Below are positions 14,416-26,571 of a stretch of 64,000 bases of DNA, one piece after another. The DNA comes from Chaunax sp. Z400 (Eukaryota; Chordata; Actinopteri; Lophiiformes; Chaunacidae): positions 10,186,492 to 10,250,491 of the forward strand of contig CM075194.1 in NCBI GenBank assembly GCA_037577475.1. The letters are read 5' to 3'. The translations under genes and the position numbers were made by a program. Positions within the stretch are counted from its first letter, which is position 1. Each line of letters opens with the position of its first letter. Below the pieces are notes generated by a model. That model searched no databases. It was not told the origin of the DNA and worked only from the letters and a program-made list of their open reading frames with translations.

Positions 14416-17400
14416 CCAATCTAATATTCTGTTCACTACATTATTATCATCATAGCCAGCAGATATACTGAGACATTTTGTCATGTTTATTGTCATATTT
14501 TGGAAGATAATCTTCTGCGGCTTACATACTTTCATTCCTCTCGCTGTGGCTAACATAGTCCCTCGTCTGTCATGCGACTCAAAATAGAAACGGACTGCTT
14601 TGCTATATACAGACGCTGTTTTGCATCTAACCTCAATTTGAGTTATTCCCTCTTCATTTCAGTGAAAGCACAGTTCTGCTCTGGAGACTTCTGTTTTGGG
14701 TCCTCTGATAAAACCGTGACACTGCCCGACTTGTTTGTTGATTTCTATGAGCAGATGGCATTCATCAGCTGAAACAAGAGGAAAAAAAGTTTATCCAATT
14801 ATGTTGGATCGATCTGATGAAGATCACAGGAAAAAGCAGGAGAGGAAAAGGCCCAATGTCTTTTTTGAAGCCATGATCGACTCTGTTTCTATAGTGTGAA
14901 CATTGCCATCAGCATAACAACACAACTGTTGTAAAATGAAATTAGCATGTTGCTGCTTACACTGGTGTAGATGCCAAGTGCTGTATACACAGGTTGGCAT
15001 CAGCAGTTTGTTTCTGTATGTATTTCCGCTGTGAGAGGAGGGGGTGTGTGGGGGTCTTATGAATTTGTCACGCATATTGCCATGTTGGCCTAGTTACAGA
15101 TATTACAACACTGTTACAGTAACTGATCAGCAGTGCTCCCTCACTCTAAATGCCCTCAGTCTACTGTTTTTAGAGTGTGTCTGTCCATGCATGCATGCAA
15201 AGTAAGAAATATCCAGAAAAGACATGTTTATGTTTATGGATAAGGTGACAAAACAGACAAATCATACATGAATAATTCCTTTGCGAAGAAAAAAAATGCT
15301 AAATCATCTGATTATATGCTTTTACACACACAGAGTTGCACTTTGAGGCATTGCATTTGTTGTCAGGGCGTCCTGTCCATAAATCACAGCTATAAATAAA
15401 TAGATTACTGTGTCTTTCACACTCTGAGATGGATATATATCACAGGAAGTAATCAGGTGGGCGTCAAGTCACAGAGCCTTGCCTGTTCATCTGTGTGCTT
15501 GTTTGCTAACTGAGATTGCAAAGAGAAGCAAGACTCTCAGCTGTGAAATCAATCAATTACATCATGTTCACAGTCTTTGATTGGTAATTTCAGCAATAAG
15601 TGTTTGAATGTTTTTTGTGTGTTTTTTTTTACAGACTGGTGGGTAAATAGTAATCCCACACAGCATCAACCCTGTGGAGGCTGTGTAATGCTTACAGAGT
15701 AGATGGAAGACCGAATTAATATGTGATGTGCACCACATTTTTGTATTGCACTGCATTTTGCACCACTGAGAAGCTTTAAGCTTTTCTTTACTGGCAGAAA
15801 ATGTCTGAAATTATGATATAAAGCTAAAAAAAAAAGAAGTATTTGTCACTCCTGTACAAATAGCTCAAGGGGTAGAAGAGTGAAATAGTGGCAGGGAAGC
15901 AATAGATCCATATGCACTACTGAGATGGTATATGGTTAAGACTGACACTGGTGAACATAACAGTATGGTATTTAGCTCAAACACATTACAGCTGGGAATT
16001 GATTCACAACTCTGTGTAAGCGTCATTAATAATTCATCATTTTAAGAAAAATCTCAGTTAGTGTACTTCTCCACCACTCATGCATACCAATGGACATTCC
16101 AAATGATTTCCATAAGTAATACAACTGACTGTACTGTAAGTGCCTGATTCATCATCTGCGCATTAAAATTGCATGTATCCAAAATGAGAAGGTCACAGTC
16201 AGACTTGCTTTATATTAAAAATCCCGAGAACTGCGGAGCATTATGTGAGGCCATATGACAAAAATAGCTGCTATATATCTGATATGTAAAATATGAGCAG
16301 CTGCTTACAGACAATAGCAGCAGCACATTGTGTAGTTTATCACAGAGAATGGATGTAATTCGTGGTTTGATGGGTTCATTAGCAGGGAAATTGAAACAAG
16401 TCCATTTGTAGCCTAAATTATGAGATGCATATGACACAAATGAGCTATACTGCTATGCGGTAATAGAGTTCTAAAAAAGGTGTCACATAATCCCGGATAA
16501 TGCTGCAGAGATGGAGTCAAGATTGTTCTTCAGCTTTGTGTTCATAAATAGAGGTTTTTCTCTTAGGGCAACAGTAGTTATTGGTAAGTGAAGGTACATT
16601 ATCTGCGATATAACCTCAGTGTGTTTGCAGATTGAACAAGAGGTGAGTGAGAGGAAAAGAACGAGAGTGAGACCTGCCTCGACATTATGTCATAAGTTTC
16701 AGGCTAGGTTCCTTTGAATAAATGCGAGGGTCGGCTACAAGAGTAAAGCCCAATGGAACACAGCAAATCAAAAGCAGGTTCTGTTGTTGGTATCAAAGAG
16801 GCATTGCTTTAAATCACTGAGCCTTTAATGCTTGAAGGAGAAGTGAAAACTGACGGGGAAAAACTGCACCAAACATTCTGTTGACATTGTCTGTTCTCCT
16901 GGACGCTGTGCTTGAGACTCATAATATTTATATAGTTTTATTATTTCGTGTTTAGCATTTTAATGATTCTAAAAATGCAGAATGATTCCAATAAATTGCA
17001 GCAGTGATGTAACTACATTCATAATTCATGTCAGCTTCCTCTTTTAATTGTGTATAATTATGTTAATATTGTTTATGTCTCATAATTTCCATCTGTGATT
17101 CCTTTTCATAAAAAAAAAATACTGCTCATGAGCTAAATTCAGATTTGGATTTTATTTGTGTTTTTCCACCCTAATCATTGCTCAGTTTTATTCAAAAATA
17201 TGTCAATACAAGGGATAAAGCTGCCTGGAAATTATCTCAAGATGGGTGGAGAATAGATTATTTATGTAGGTATACATAATTCATACCTGCTGAATATCAG
17301 AAAGGACAGTTATATAGGAAGCATCATGCAGTTAGGGGGTTTGGTCTATCAGGGAAAGATGTTATTACTTCATACTTGGCTGTCACAGTCCATTAAGGCT

Positions 17401-20400
17401 CCCTTTCATTCTCCACAGGACTTCTTTCAACATGCATTCACTCATTTCAGGTGCAAAACAGCAGGGAGCTGTTTGTGTTTATAGTGCAAACATGTTATGA
17501 TGGCACAGACACACTGGGAAATTATGTGCAGTAAACATTGTTTGTATCAATCATTCTGTCAACTATCCCCCAGCTTACTAATTTAGCTGTCTGGCCTCAT
17601 GTCACATTTAAAGATCACAATGATAATGGTGGCTAATTTACCACTCCAAATTCTCAAGATTTTTTTAAAGTAGGTTAATGAGTCCTTGGTTCCAGGCAGA
17701 CAGAGACAAAAGCTTAGCATGAGGTGAAGTCTATTAGAATAAGCCAATCGGAGGCAGAGTGGGGGGAATAATTTAAAGCAGAGGAGGTCAATAAAATTAG
17801 GACTGCATTGCTTATGTTTGGTTACTATAATGCGACATGATATAATCCAGGAATTTCCATCAGATGACTTGAATGGCTCTATTTGGAAATGATTGATCAT
17901 TCTAGAACTTCGACATTTAAATGAAGAGAGCAACCAATCAGAGTCAAGCCTTACAAATAACAATAATAATATATACATTTTTCATTATAAATAATATTAA
18001 AAAATTACTCTGTCAAACAGACTCTTTCACTTTGGCATACCCCTATATTGCCTGCTTAGCTAAAAATATTTGATTGAATTTTCAGATTTTATTTTTACTC
18101 GAACTTAAAGCTTTCTCATATAATGAGTTTGAAGTTTGACACTTGTGAGAAAAGAAATATTTAACAGATCTTCATATTTTTGCCCCTGCATTTTTATTCT
18201 GGAGAGGGCAAATAATAAAATAAATAATAAAATAAAAATAAATGAGCCGACAAACCAATGTACACTGTCTCAATTCCCCGTTCAGGTGACCTTCAGTTAT
18301 TTTTATGAGTCTGGCTGGCGCCTGCTTCAACAGGTATCAGAGCCAAAAATAGAGACGTGCAATTTACTGGTGGTGAGCCAATTGTTTCCATCGAGAATAT
18401 AAATATTTCTCACATAAAAGAGAGTGAATTTTTGCTCAACCACCTGCAGCAGCAGCACCGACTCTCTCCGCTATCAGCAACATCAACATAAAAATCTGTC
18501 AGCCAAAACAAACTCCTCCTATCGTACCACAGCATTGTGTTTATTTTAAATGGGCATGTGTCCAGTATATTATTCTGTTCTCTCAACATGAAGCACATCC
18601 ATCAAATGAAGGTATATTACGAAGTGGGTCTGCTGTGAAGAGGCTGACCTCTCCTTCAACCCAGCAGTGAAAAGCATCTTTAAATAATCAAGCATCTTCA
18701 TCACTTAAATGGTGTAATGCTTCTGGATGTGTCCCTCCTCAACAGGGCAGACATTTCAGTCTTGCTTCTGGCTATTTCAAATGCTCCTTTTGGCTGTGTG
18801 AAGTCACGCATTTTCACTATTATTCTGCCAATTTTAGTTTGATTTATCTCAACGGTGATAGGACATAAATATAAGGGGATATGATGACAGGTTTAAAAAA
18901 AACAACTGTGAGTGACACCAAAATGAAAAGGCCTGAAATCCACAGCTCCTCCTGGAAAGCTGCTGAAAATAGACCGAACAAAGACAAATTCAAAGCATTG
19001 ATTTTTCCTGTACATAGATCTCCTTCTCACTGGTTTAAGGTGATTGTTATTTTCTCAACCTGTTTTCAAACCTGCAGGGTCATAAAAGTGAAAGGAGGCT
19101 AAAAATCGGCGGTGTTGGAAGTTTCAGTATATTTTATATAACACCAAATGCTGAAAAAGCATGAGACAAAAGACCAGAGGGGAAAGGAAGTCCGAGAGAT
19201 GAAAAGGCTTGGTGTGCCATTATTAGAGCCCTCAAATAAGCCTCCACTATAGAGACCAAGAGATTTACTTTTTCAAAAGAGACAGTCTTGGCGTGACGAA
19301 TGCACTGTGAGATAACACGATTATCTAATTGAATTTTTTTATGAAATTGAACAAAGATTGTCTTGATACAGGCCTTGTGGCATCTTCTCTTTTGAAAAGT
19401 GTGTTTAATAGAAAAATAATCTAATCTGTGAACTATTCAACTTTCATTTCTATATCTGGATTCACATCAGGGAGTAGTGGCGCACAAACAATCCTCTCAC
19501 TAAGTCTCCAGTCAGTCTTTCTCCTTTGCCACTTATATCTATAGTTCATTTCCTTCAATTGTTTCATTTTGACTCTAAAATAAAAGAAGTTTTTGCAAAT
19601 AATTATGTGAATCACAAATAAATGCCAGTCGTAACCAGTATGAGATGTGAAGCTGACTGCTTTAGGACAATTCAACTAAAAACATATTCTAACTTTGAAA
19701 TCATCTACTCAGAATGTATTGATTTTTCTGCCACTTACATTATTTTATTGTCCTGTCATTTGGCAACAAAGTCAAACCAAAGTGTGTTTGTCAGTCCCTT
19801 CAGATGCTGCTCCTGGTTTTGTGGGTAGATACAAATGGCTCTTTTTGAGTTCTGTCTGTCGGCCACTCCCTCCATCTTCTTCCTTTCACTCTCATCTGTC
19901 CTTGCTAACACGGGCAGAGATAGACGCCCTGTCAAGATGAATGACTCAGAGTCCACAGCCTCACTGAATAAGTAATTGAGTAATGAGAAATGCTGATGGC
20001 CCGTCAAGAGATGAGAAAGTATTTGACATGAGAATATGGAAACAAACCTATAGAGTCTCATGAAAGAGTTACCTGTTCAGTTGGACAGGGCAGTTAACCA
20101 AAAATGCATCACAACAGACATTTAGAACCTCTTGCTGCCTTAATCTTGCTCATGTTGGTTAATTTGATTAACCAATGTGTACGCTCATGCATTATCCTTA
20201 AAAAATACTACATCATGTTCAGCCTTCGCCTTGTCCAACTAACGTTAATCTGCATTTGCTCAAATAAAGGTGCATGCAAAGTCAGAGGACATTATATGTA
20301 AAAAAAAAATAATGCTGTGGCATCATTTGTGCACATTTTGGTTTCAGCGAAGCCTTTAATAGTTCAGCATATTTACAGTATAGACATTGACAGAGGACTT

Positions 20401-20800
20401 TGCAGACACTCTTAAAAAACATATCAAATAAATAACCGGTCATTAATAGTAATTGAAGAAAATAATAAATAATAATATTTGTGATATTGATTTGAATTCA
20501 CATTGCACAATCAATGGAAGAGAAACATTGAGAAGATTGTTGCCGATAGTAACTTTTAAAACAGGCCTGTATGTGAATGCATGTGTATCTGTGCAAAAAT
20601 GAGTAGAAGGCAAAGGCCAGTGGATCACTGTGTACTGAAAAAAACAGAGCCTTACGAGTTTTTGCTGACTGATGCAGAAGATCTGTCAGCTTAAGTCTGA
20701 GGTCTGTCCACAACACATCAAACTGGAACGCAGTTAGTAACCAGGGAACACACTGGCTATTTTTATTAAGCCTTAACCTCTGCCATTTTTATCTCGACAT

Positions 20801-21409
20801 CAGCATTTCTCGACCAGGGTGGCTTTGTCAGTGGCGGCGTCAAAAAATATAGCGAAGCTGCTGACATCGTAACATAAGTCAAAATACAGTCAAACTTGTC
20901 TAAAAACATCACTCAAAGTACTGAGGAAAAGTGGCCACATTGGACAGGAAGTCCTCTTGCAGAGAAAGCTACGAATTCATGACAAAACAGAGACCTGACA
21001 GTTTCCAAGTTATAGTACTGTACTTTAATGGTTATGCTCCCTTAAACATAAAGAATTATGGCTAAAATAAACTATGTCTAATCTAATCTAATCTCCACAA
21101 ATTTTTAATTTCGGGGGAGAAGATAGCGCAGTGGTTTAAGCATGCGCCCCATGTACAGAGGCTGCAGTCCTTCCCGCTCAGCCCCTTGCCACATGTCTAG
21201 CTCCTCATTTCCTGTCACAAAAATCTTCAGCTGTTTTGGTTGATTCCGTGAGTCCATGAGCTATACGTGTTGCCTCTTAAACTATACTTTGGATGCGTGC
21301 ATTGACCCCAGAGGGATGCACTGTACATTTTAAAATATATTTTAAACTGGGGTGACTTGGGATTTTGCATACTATAAAGGGTGAAAGAAAAAAAGGTTGA
21401 GAAACGCTG
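20801..21409. mobile_element. hAT-like non-autonomous element
   Basis: The left end CAGCATTTCTCGACC and right end GGTTGAGAAACGCTG are inverted repeats matching the well-known hAT terminus CAGYGTTTCTCAACC. The 609-bp interior has no transposase. It contains a LINE-tail-like ATAAACTATGTCTAATCTAATC tract and a SINE-like fragment, so it has been used as a landing site or is composite. The 8-bp flanks (CTCGACAT and ATTGACGC) match only partly. Confidence 0.65.
21112..21222 (+). mobile_element. tRNA-derived SINE fragment
   Basis: GATAGCGCAGTGGTTTAAGC resembles a tRNA A-box head. It is followed by ATGCGCCCCATGTACAGAGGCT, GCAGTCCTTCCCGCTC and ATTTCCTGTCAC. This order is that of a percomorph SINE I recognise. 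It is internally shortened and lacks a clean B box, so it is inactive. Confidence 0.65.
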
Positions 21410-22567
21410 ATTGACGCAAACAGCTTGCACAAGGTACAAAAACAGGATGTAGCTGGTCTGTAGAAAGAGAATTTTTAATTGAGGCCCACGTTAAAAATAA
21501 CTCTTTATATCCATATCTCGGTAGCAAAGGAAAGTTAAGTGGAACATTTCTCAATTGAAAATATAGAAAACAAATTGCCTCATTGCTCTCTGATTAGCAT
21601 TCAAAAGCTTCACTGTGGTTGTCACCTATTAATCCATGTTTCGCAAGCCTTAAGGATCCCACCACTTTCAAGCTAATGAAGCCCTTTTTCATTTCAAGCC
21701 AGTGAGGCATCACTGCCAAATGTAAATCATTAACCAAACACAAAGCACTCCCATTGTATCGCAGGGAGCTATTTAGCATGTTTCTGTCATATTGTACAAG
21801 GCCATTTTAACAAAAAGAAGAGTGACAAATGCAACCAAACAATGTCCAATTAAGTTACTAATCTGTGCTGGTATTCTGTATTATAGTGCAGACATGTTGC
21901 ATGTTTTATTTTGGAGGATGTGCTCTTCCTGAAGCTTCTTATGTGTTCTCATCAAATACAGGGCAGCAATAACGACCAGTACAGTCCCTCGAACTGCTCA
22001 TTCTTCATCCTCTGCTACAGGGAGAAAAATCAGTAACCAGCTCCTCTGAGTTTGAAGTTCTTTATAAACGTCCATTGTCTTTAGAAAAGAACAGTTATGG
22101 CAACATCTGTCATCTTTTAGAGACCAAGTGATTGCGAGGGTGCAATAAGAGCTACACTGAGATGAATGGGTAAAAAAATCATCAGTCTTCAAAACTCCAG
22201 GGACCTCAGCCCGACTTCATTCACAGTCACCATTACAGAGTGACTCAGGGTGCTGGAAGGGATTGCACCTCTGTAAAATTAGCCATGACGATCTTAAAGA
22301 GCTGCATTGTTGAAAAGGTATATGGATGCTGGGAGAAGAAGAGGAAGTGGAAAAGCAGAAGTAAATGAGGTCATGGGAACTGGAGGTCTTCTTTTATCTT
22401 ATTCATAAACCCTGTTATTCTGCCACCAGCAGAACAGCCACCATTTTGTCAGATCTGTGACCAAGCAAATATTTGCAACATTTTTTTTTTATCTCCTCTT
22501 CAAATGATCTAGTTGTGCAGTAGCTTTATCCTTTTTAAGATGTTTTCTTAACTCTCACCCATGAAGT

Positions 22568-22915
22568 TATGTTTTCACCTCTATTCGTTGGTTTATTTGT
22601 TTGTCTGTCTGACTGACTTTTAGCAGAATCAAACAAAAACTACTAAACGGATTTGCATGAAACTTGGAAGTGTTGGGCATATGGCAGGGAAGAACCCATT
22701 ACATTTGAAAAGGATCTGCATCAATTCCTTTAAAATTGCAAGATGCAGCGTTTTTCAGCATTTTTATCGATTAGACAAAAACTACTTGATGGATTTTCAT
22801 GAAACTTGTCAGGTTAGGTTACTAATTTGAGTTTGAATCAGGGTTTGATTTAAACAAAAGCGACTGCTGGGCCTTGGCGGAGGTATGCGCTCTGCTGAAT
22901 GCCTCTCTAGTTTTA
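22568..22915 (+). mobile_element. family E element, copy 2
   Basis: It begins GAAGTTATGTTTTCACCTC, continues GTTTGTCTGTCTGACTGAC, AAAAACTACTAAACGGATT and GCATGAAACTTGG, and ends GGGCCTTGGCGGAGGTATGC. Orientation is forward. It lacks the GATCC-rich middle present in copy 1. Confidence 0.8.
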
Positions 22916-23834
22916 CTTGTTTTGTAATTTAGAATGATTTGTTTATTCCTGCAAACACTTACAGCTAAATTAGCTTTTAAACTAGCTGTCTGAGGATAAC
23001 ATTAAAAGTAGGCTACCTGTAAATATTCTGTTAGGTTAGCATAAACTTGTCCTGGGCCACTTTTTTGCTAACATTCTATGACAATTCACTTTAATTACTA
23101 ATATAAATTATCATGAGATTCAGTTATTATGATGGTGTTTATGTAACTTCTTACCTTTCTGACTGACTAATCATTTACTTAAGCTTTGTCTATAACTGAG
23201 ACTGCAAAATGACTCTAATGAAGTCATGCACAAGGCTTATACTGAGTCAGGGACACCCTTATTTCCCCATTATTAACTCTAAGCAGTGAAGGTTTTGCAG
23301 GGATATTAGGTTGCTCCTGATTCGGCCTAATCAACATCACTGTTACATCCTGGAAACAGACTTTTACTCTGTCTACCTTTACTCTTGTGAACACTCATGC
23401 TATACGTGTATGGCCGCAATGATAGGTCGATCACTTAATCAAACAATCATGATGTCATTTATTTTCCACCCATTTCATCACAAGTTCAGTCTTATCTTAT
23501 GGGATCTTATTCAAGCATTTTGTGCGTCATTTAATGCCGTCCACAGTTTATGAGTTTTGGACGTTGCCGTTCAGTAAGGTTTAGGGCATCAAAACTACTC
23601 TACATATGTGATGTCTTATAGACGCATGTTAAAATAGGTATCTTGTTGTACACAAGACACAAACAATGGTCTCCTGGGTGAAAGTCCTACATCTGTTTGA
23701 TCCGTCTACCACCCCTGGATCCTCGATGAGGGGACTTTAAACCATATAACCTGAGTTTTCTTCTGAAGCTTGATGCAGATGGTGTTAAATAACACAAAAT
23801 ACAAGATGTAAAGAAGCCACTGGCAAGTTTTCTA

Positions 23835-23916
23835 TACAGTACCAGTCAAAAATTTGGACACAGTTTCCAATTCAAGTGGATGGGAAGGTATGTCCAAACT
23901 ATTGACTGGTTCTGTA
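23835..23916. mobile_element. 82-bp Tc1/mariner-type MITE
   Basis: TACAGTACCAGTCAAAAATTTGGACA at the left is inverted at the right (TGTCCAAACTATTGACTGG, TTCTGTA), with TA at both outer edges. The CAGTRCCAGTCAAAAGTTTGGACACA end is a familiar fish Tc1-type terminus. Only a 25-30 bp unpaired centre remains, so the element is close to a palindrome. Confidence 0.85.
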
Positions 23917-25430
23917 TGCAATTTGGTGCGACCAGGCTTGAAGTTCATTTTCTTGTATTCTTTTTTTTTTCTGGCATTAGTGGAACATGTTGTTCGGTAT
24001 GGGTGAGACAGTGACAAATTATAAGTTCTGTCTGAGCAATGCGGTCAAAAGCTGATCAAACACCAAAACACTGCGCAGTTGTTTGTGATACACACAGACT
24101 GGATTCTACAAGTCTAGATATTGGTCAGAGAAGAAACTACAGTACTGGCAATAAAAAAAACATCTTCTTCTCATCCACTTGTACAGCCAGTCTAGTCTAG
24201 ACTATATTCAAGCATAGTCTGGGAAAAATGAAACATACTACATCATCCCATGCTGTGGCTGAGTGGTTTCAAACACTGTGATAGTCAACCATTCCCACTT
24301 GTGAATATGAGTAACTAACTGCCCACCAAAACTCCTTAAGCCTTATAGCAGTCTGCCTCCTTCACTGTGCTGCTGTCAGCTGCTGTAAGCCTGGTCCGTG
24401 TGCACTGCTAAGAAACACAAGAGTACATGAGTCCTTGGAGGAATTGTCCCATGTATAGATAAATGTATTGGTTTTGATTACTGCATCGACAAAAAGTTTG
24501 CACAATAATAGAGGGGAAAATGCTGAGTTTGACGTTATTATTACTCCATCTCTCTTCTAATCAGGTCATCTTGAACAAAATGCTTTCTCAGATGGTTTCT
24601 TGCTCTGATGCATTCCTATTTAGGGGTCCTTTTAAAAAGATTTGGAAAGATTTGGCATTGTCTGTGCCGCAGAAGAGCTTTTGGAAGCACAGATATCTGT
24701 CTCCGAACCATTTAATAGCAGTTGCACAGAAAATGAAGAAGGCACCAAATACAGCCAGAAAAAAAATAGGAGCAGGGGCATCCTACCAAATTAGCTCCTC
24801 ATGAAAACAAACCATATGTCAAAAACAGATGCACAATAACACGTTTTCCATGAAGACAAAAGTAATTGAAATATTCAAATGCATTGGCATGCAAGGCGCA
24901 AGGAGTGGAATGGCTTTAGTTCAATCAAACTGGTGTCATTTTAACTGCAAAGAATAAAATAGGCAATATGAAAAGCATGCTGTCGGCTGTAGTTCTTTTG
25001 AGCTCTTTTCCTTTCTAGCTTTTTATGCTTTTTTTATGACAGTCATTTCTCTAGGTTCTGACACATCCCACAAAAGTACACAATGTGAAACAAAGCATTA
25101 TTAACCACAAGAAACCCAAAGCCGAATAAAATTAGAAAGGATAACTAGGTTGCATCAAAACCAACATTAATATAGTAATATTAGTAATAGTAATATAGAC
25201 TACTGCATAGTTGAGCAACACGCAGTTTATGTCCCATTATGGAAATACACGTAGATTTTTCCAGTTACAGATATTATTCTATAGATGAATAGTTTTAACA
25301 TGCATAGAAAATGTAACATTATCAAAGTGCCTCGTGAACTTGTCGACCGGCCACGCCCATGAAATCAATGCTAAAATGTAACAAAAAGTTCGCACGACCA
25401 AACGCGTTTGGGGCAATAGGAGAAGAGACG

Positions 25431-25436
25431 CCTCAC
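25431..25436 (-). other. splice donor of C14orf132 exon 1
   Basis: Read on the minus strand, CAG|GTGAGG directly follows the codon for Q9. The intron therefore interrupts between codons (phase 0). Confidence 0.92.
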
Positions 25437-25463
25437 CTGCGCGGCCATGAATGACAGATCCAT
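25437..25463 (-). CDS. c14orf132: C14orf132 orthologue, first coding exon (partial gene)
   Basis: Nine codons read MDLSFMAAQ and are followed immediately by the donor GTGAGG. From memory the human C14orf132 protein (83 residues, a small single-pass membrane protein of unknown function) starts with exactly these nine residues. The ATG sits in an ideal context (CACCATGG). The remaining 74 or so residues, which carry the C-terminal membrane segment, should lie in a second exon further along the minus strand. No such exon occurs between position 1 and 25436, so the gene is cut by the window edge. The gene follows TUNAR in the same orientation, as in human 14q32. The match is short, but the combination of exact peptide, Kozak context, donor position and synteny makes it firm. 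Confidence 0.93.
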
Positions 25464-25740
25464 GGTGATGCTCCGTTCAGGCCAACGCACTCAGTGAAAG
25501 ATGCAAACGTGCTTAGTGTTTTCTCTTAATCCCCGATGGAGCATTTGCCACCTTCTCTGTTTCAACTCGGCGTCCACCAGCTCTGCAAGTTGGCGGACTT
25601 TACGTGAGGAGCATGTCGAACATGAAGACGCCACATGCAGAGGAGAGAAGGAGGGGATGCGAGAGGAGCCCGAGCAGACGGACAGATGAAGAGATGAGGA
25701 TGCGAGAGACGACATGGGAGTGAGAGTGAGGCTGAGGAGG
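25464..25740 (-). other. 5' leader of C14orf132 (inferred)
   Basis: This is GC- and CpG-richer sequence between the start codon and the TATA-like element. Together with 25330-25436 it forms the most CpG-rich patch in this half of the window, as expected around a vertebrate first exon. The exact start of transcription is inferred from the TATA position and is not otherwise supported. Confidence 0.5.
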
Positions 25741-25763
25741 AGGAGGCGGTGCTGGACTGTCAC

Positions 25764-25770
25764 ATATATA
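25764..25770 (-). promoter_or_regulatory. TATA-like box for C14orf132
   Basis: TATATAT on the minus strand (ending TATATATGTG), about 300 nt upstream of the start codon at the edge of the CpG-rich patch. It would place initiation near 25735-25740. The motif is almost palindromic and could equally serve the other strand. AT-rich DNA makes chance occurrence easy. Confidence 0.4.
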
Positions 25771-26171
25771 GAAGGAGGTGCAAGGCTCTCTCACTCTTGC
25801 TCTCGCTCTTTTCTCCCTCCTATCTTTCCATTTTTTCTCTGTGCACTTATTTAATGGCTCATTACTAATTCCTTTACCAGCTGCTATCTTCTTGTCGAGA
25901 TACGCACCAGCCTACTTGTGTGTGGAGGCAGAGCTGTGCACTCCTCTTCTTTCAGTTTCAGCCAGTCCCAGTTTTTTTTTTGCCTCTTATTAGCGTCACA
26001 TTAAATCCATTGGACTGTTTTCTTCTGAAAAATAAGAACCCTGTTGTTTCCTGTGCATATGTGTTATACAGTCAAGGGGTTTTAAAATGCATCACTGTGA
26101 TTATTCAAGTAGCAAAGTTGTTCATGCAGTTAAAATAACCGGTATTAACCTTTAATAATTATATTTATTAA
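25771..26171. other. upstream flank of C14orf132
   Basis: A plus-strand pyrimidine-rich block (CTCTCTCACTCTTGCTCTCG and following, 25790-25850) passes into AT-rich DNA. No gene or clear repeat is seen. It could include further promoter sequence. Confidence 0.5.
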
Positions 26172-26456
26172 TTAATCAGTAACAGAAACAACACCAAAAT
26201 CTTCGGCACCATAAATGTATCCGGTGACACAATCATTAATGTCCCCTACTGCAACAGTAATCCTCCTCCACATGGACTGGCACAACCCCCTGATGATGTC
26301 ATCCTGTGGGATGACAGCCCACTCCTCAGTCAGAGCTGCCTGGAGATGGTTGCTGAGTCCGTGGGGGATGTTCACACTGTTGCAGTCGCTCATTCAACCA
26401 ACCAGTCCAGAACTGTGATGTCATTCTCCTCCAGAAACTGGGCAATGACGTCCCAT
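26172..26456 (-). pseudogene. Tc1/mariner transposase fossil, C-terminal part
   Basis: On the minus strand one frame reads IAQFLEENDITVLDW (about 26455-26401), the DDE-domain end around the last catalytic acidic residue. A second frame carries LTEEWAVIPQDDIIRGLCQS then MWRR (about 26331-26260), which matches the family's terminal EEW..IPQ..I..L..SM.RR motif. The two parts lie in different frames, so at least one frameshift separates them and the gene is dead. No N-terminal helix-turn-helix was recognised. A foldback element lies just upstream (26572-26770). Confidence 0.7.
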
Positions 26457-26571
26457 CAGCACAGCAGCTCATTGCTTTTGGCACGTACAAGCCTATTATA
26501 GGTGCAAATTGTCTTTGCTGCTGTAGCAGTGGCCGGTCGGAACCTGTTTCTGCAGGTTCAGCAGGTAGACT

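Larger units (their letters stand above)
1..25430 (-). other. C14orf132 first intron (partial, over 25 kb)
   Basis: This is everything between the exon 1 donor and the window edge. No second coding exon is visible. The individual repeats are listed separately. Stretches without a listed element (1-929, 2050-6923, 8500-12867, 14432-20800, 22916-23834, 23917-25430) are AT-rich, non-coding and largely unique-looking. Possible enhancer blocks in them are noted near 16.2, 17.0 and 19.3 kb. Confidence 0.85.

Noticed and set aside
17583..17978. 131-codon minus-strand open frame
   Set aside because: It resembles no known family, has no splice or promoter context, and is plausible by chance in 64 kb of AT-rich intron.
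21112..21222. Functional tRNA gene
   Set aside because: Only an A-box-like head is present. There is no B box, acceptor stem or anticodon arm, and the rest matches a SINE body.
1..25436. Second coding exon of C14orf132
   Set aside because: I looked for a minus-strand frame with MMGGAFMDSP-like start and VVYAFTF-like end. None is present, so the exon must lie outside the window.
25491..25763. 90-codon minus-strand frame over the C14orf132 leader as a separate protein
   Set aside because: Its ATG overlaps the TATA-like box, upstream of the inferred start of transcription. It is Ser/Leu-rich low-complexity reading of CpG-rich leader sequence.
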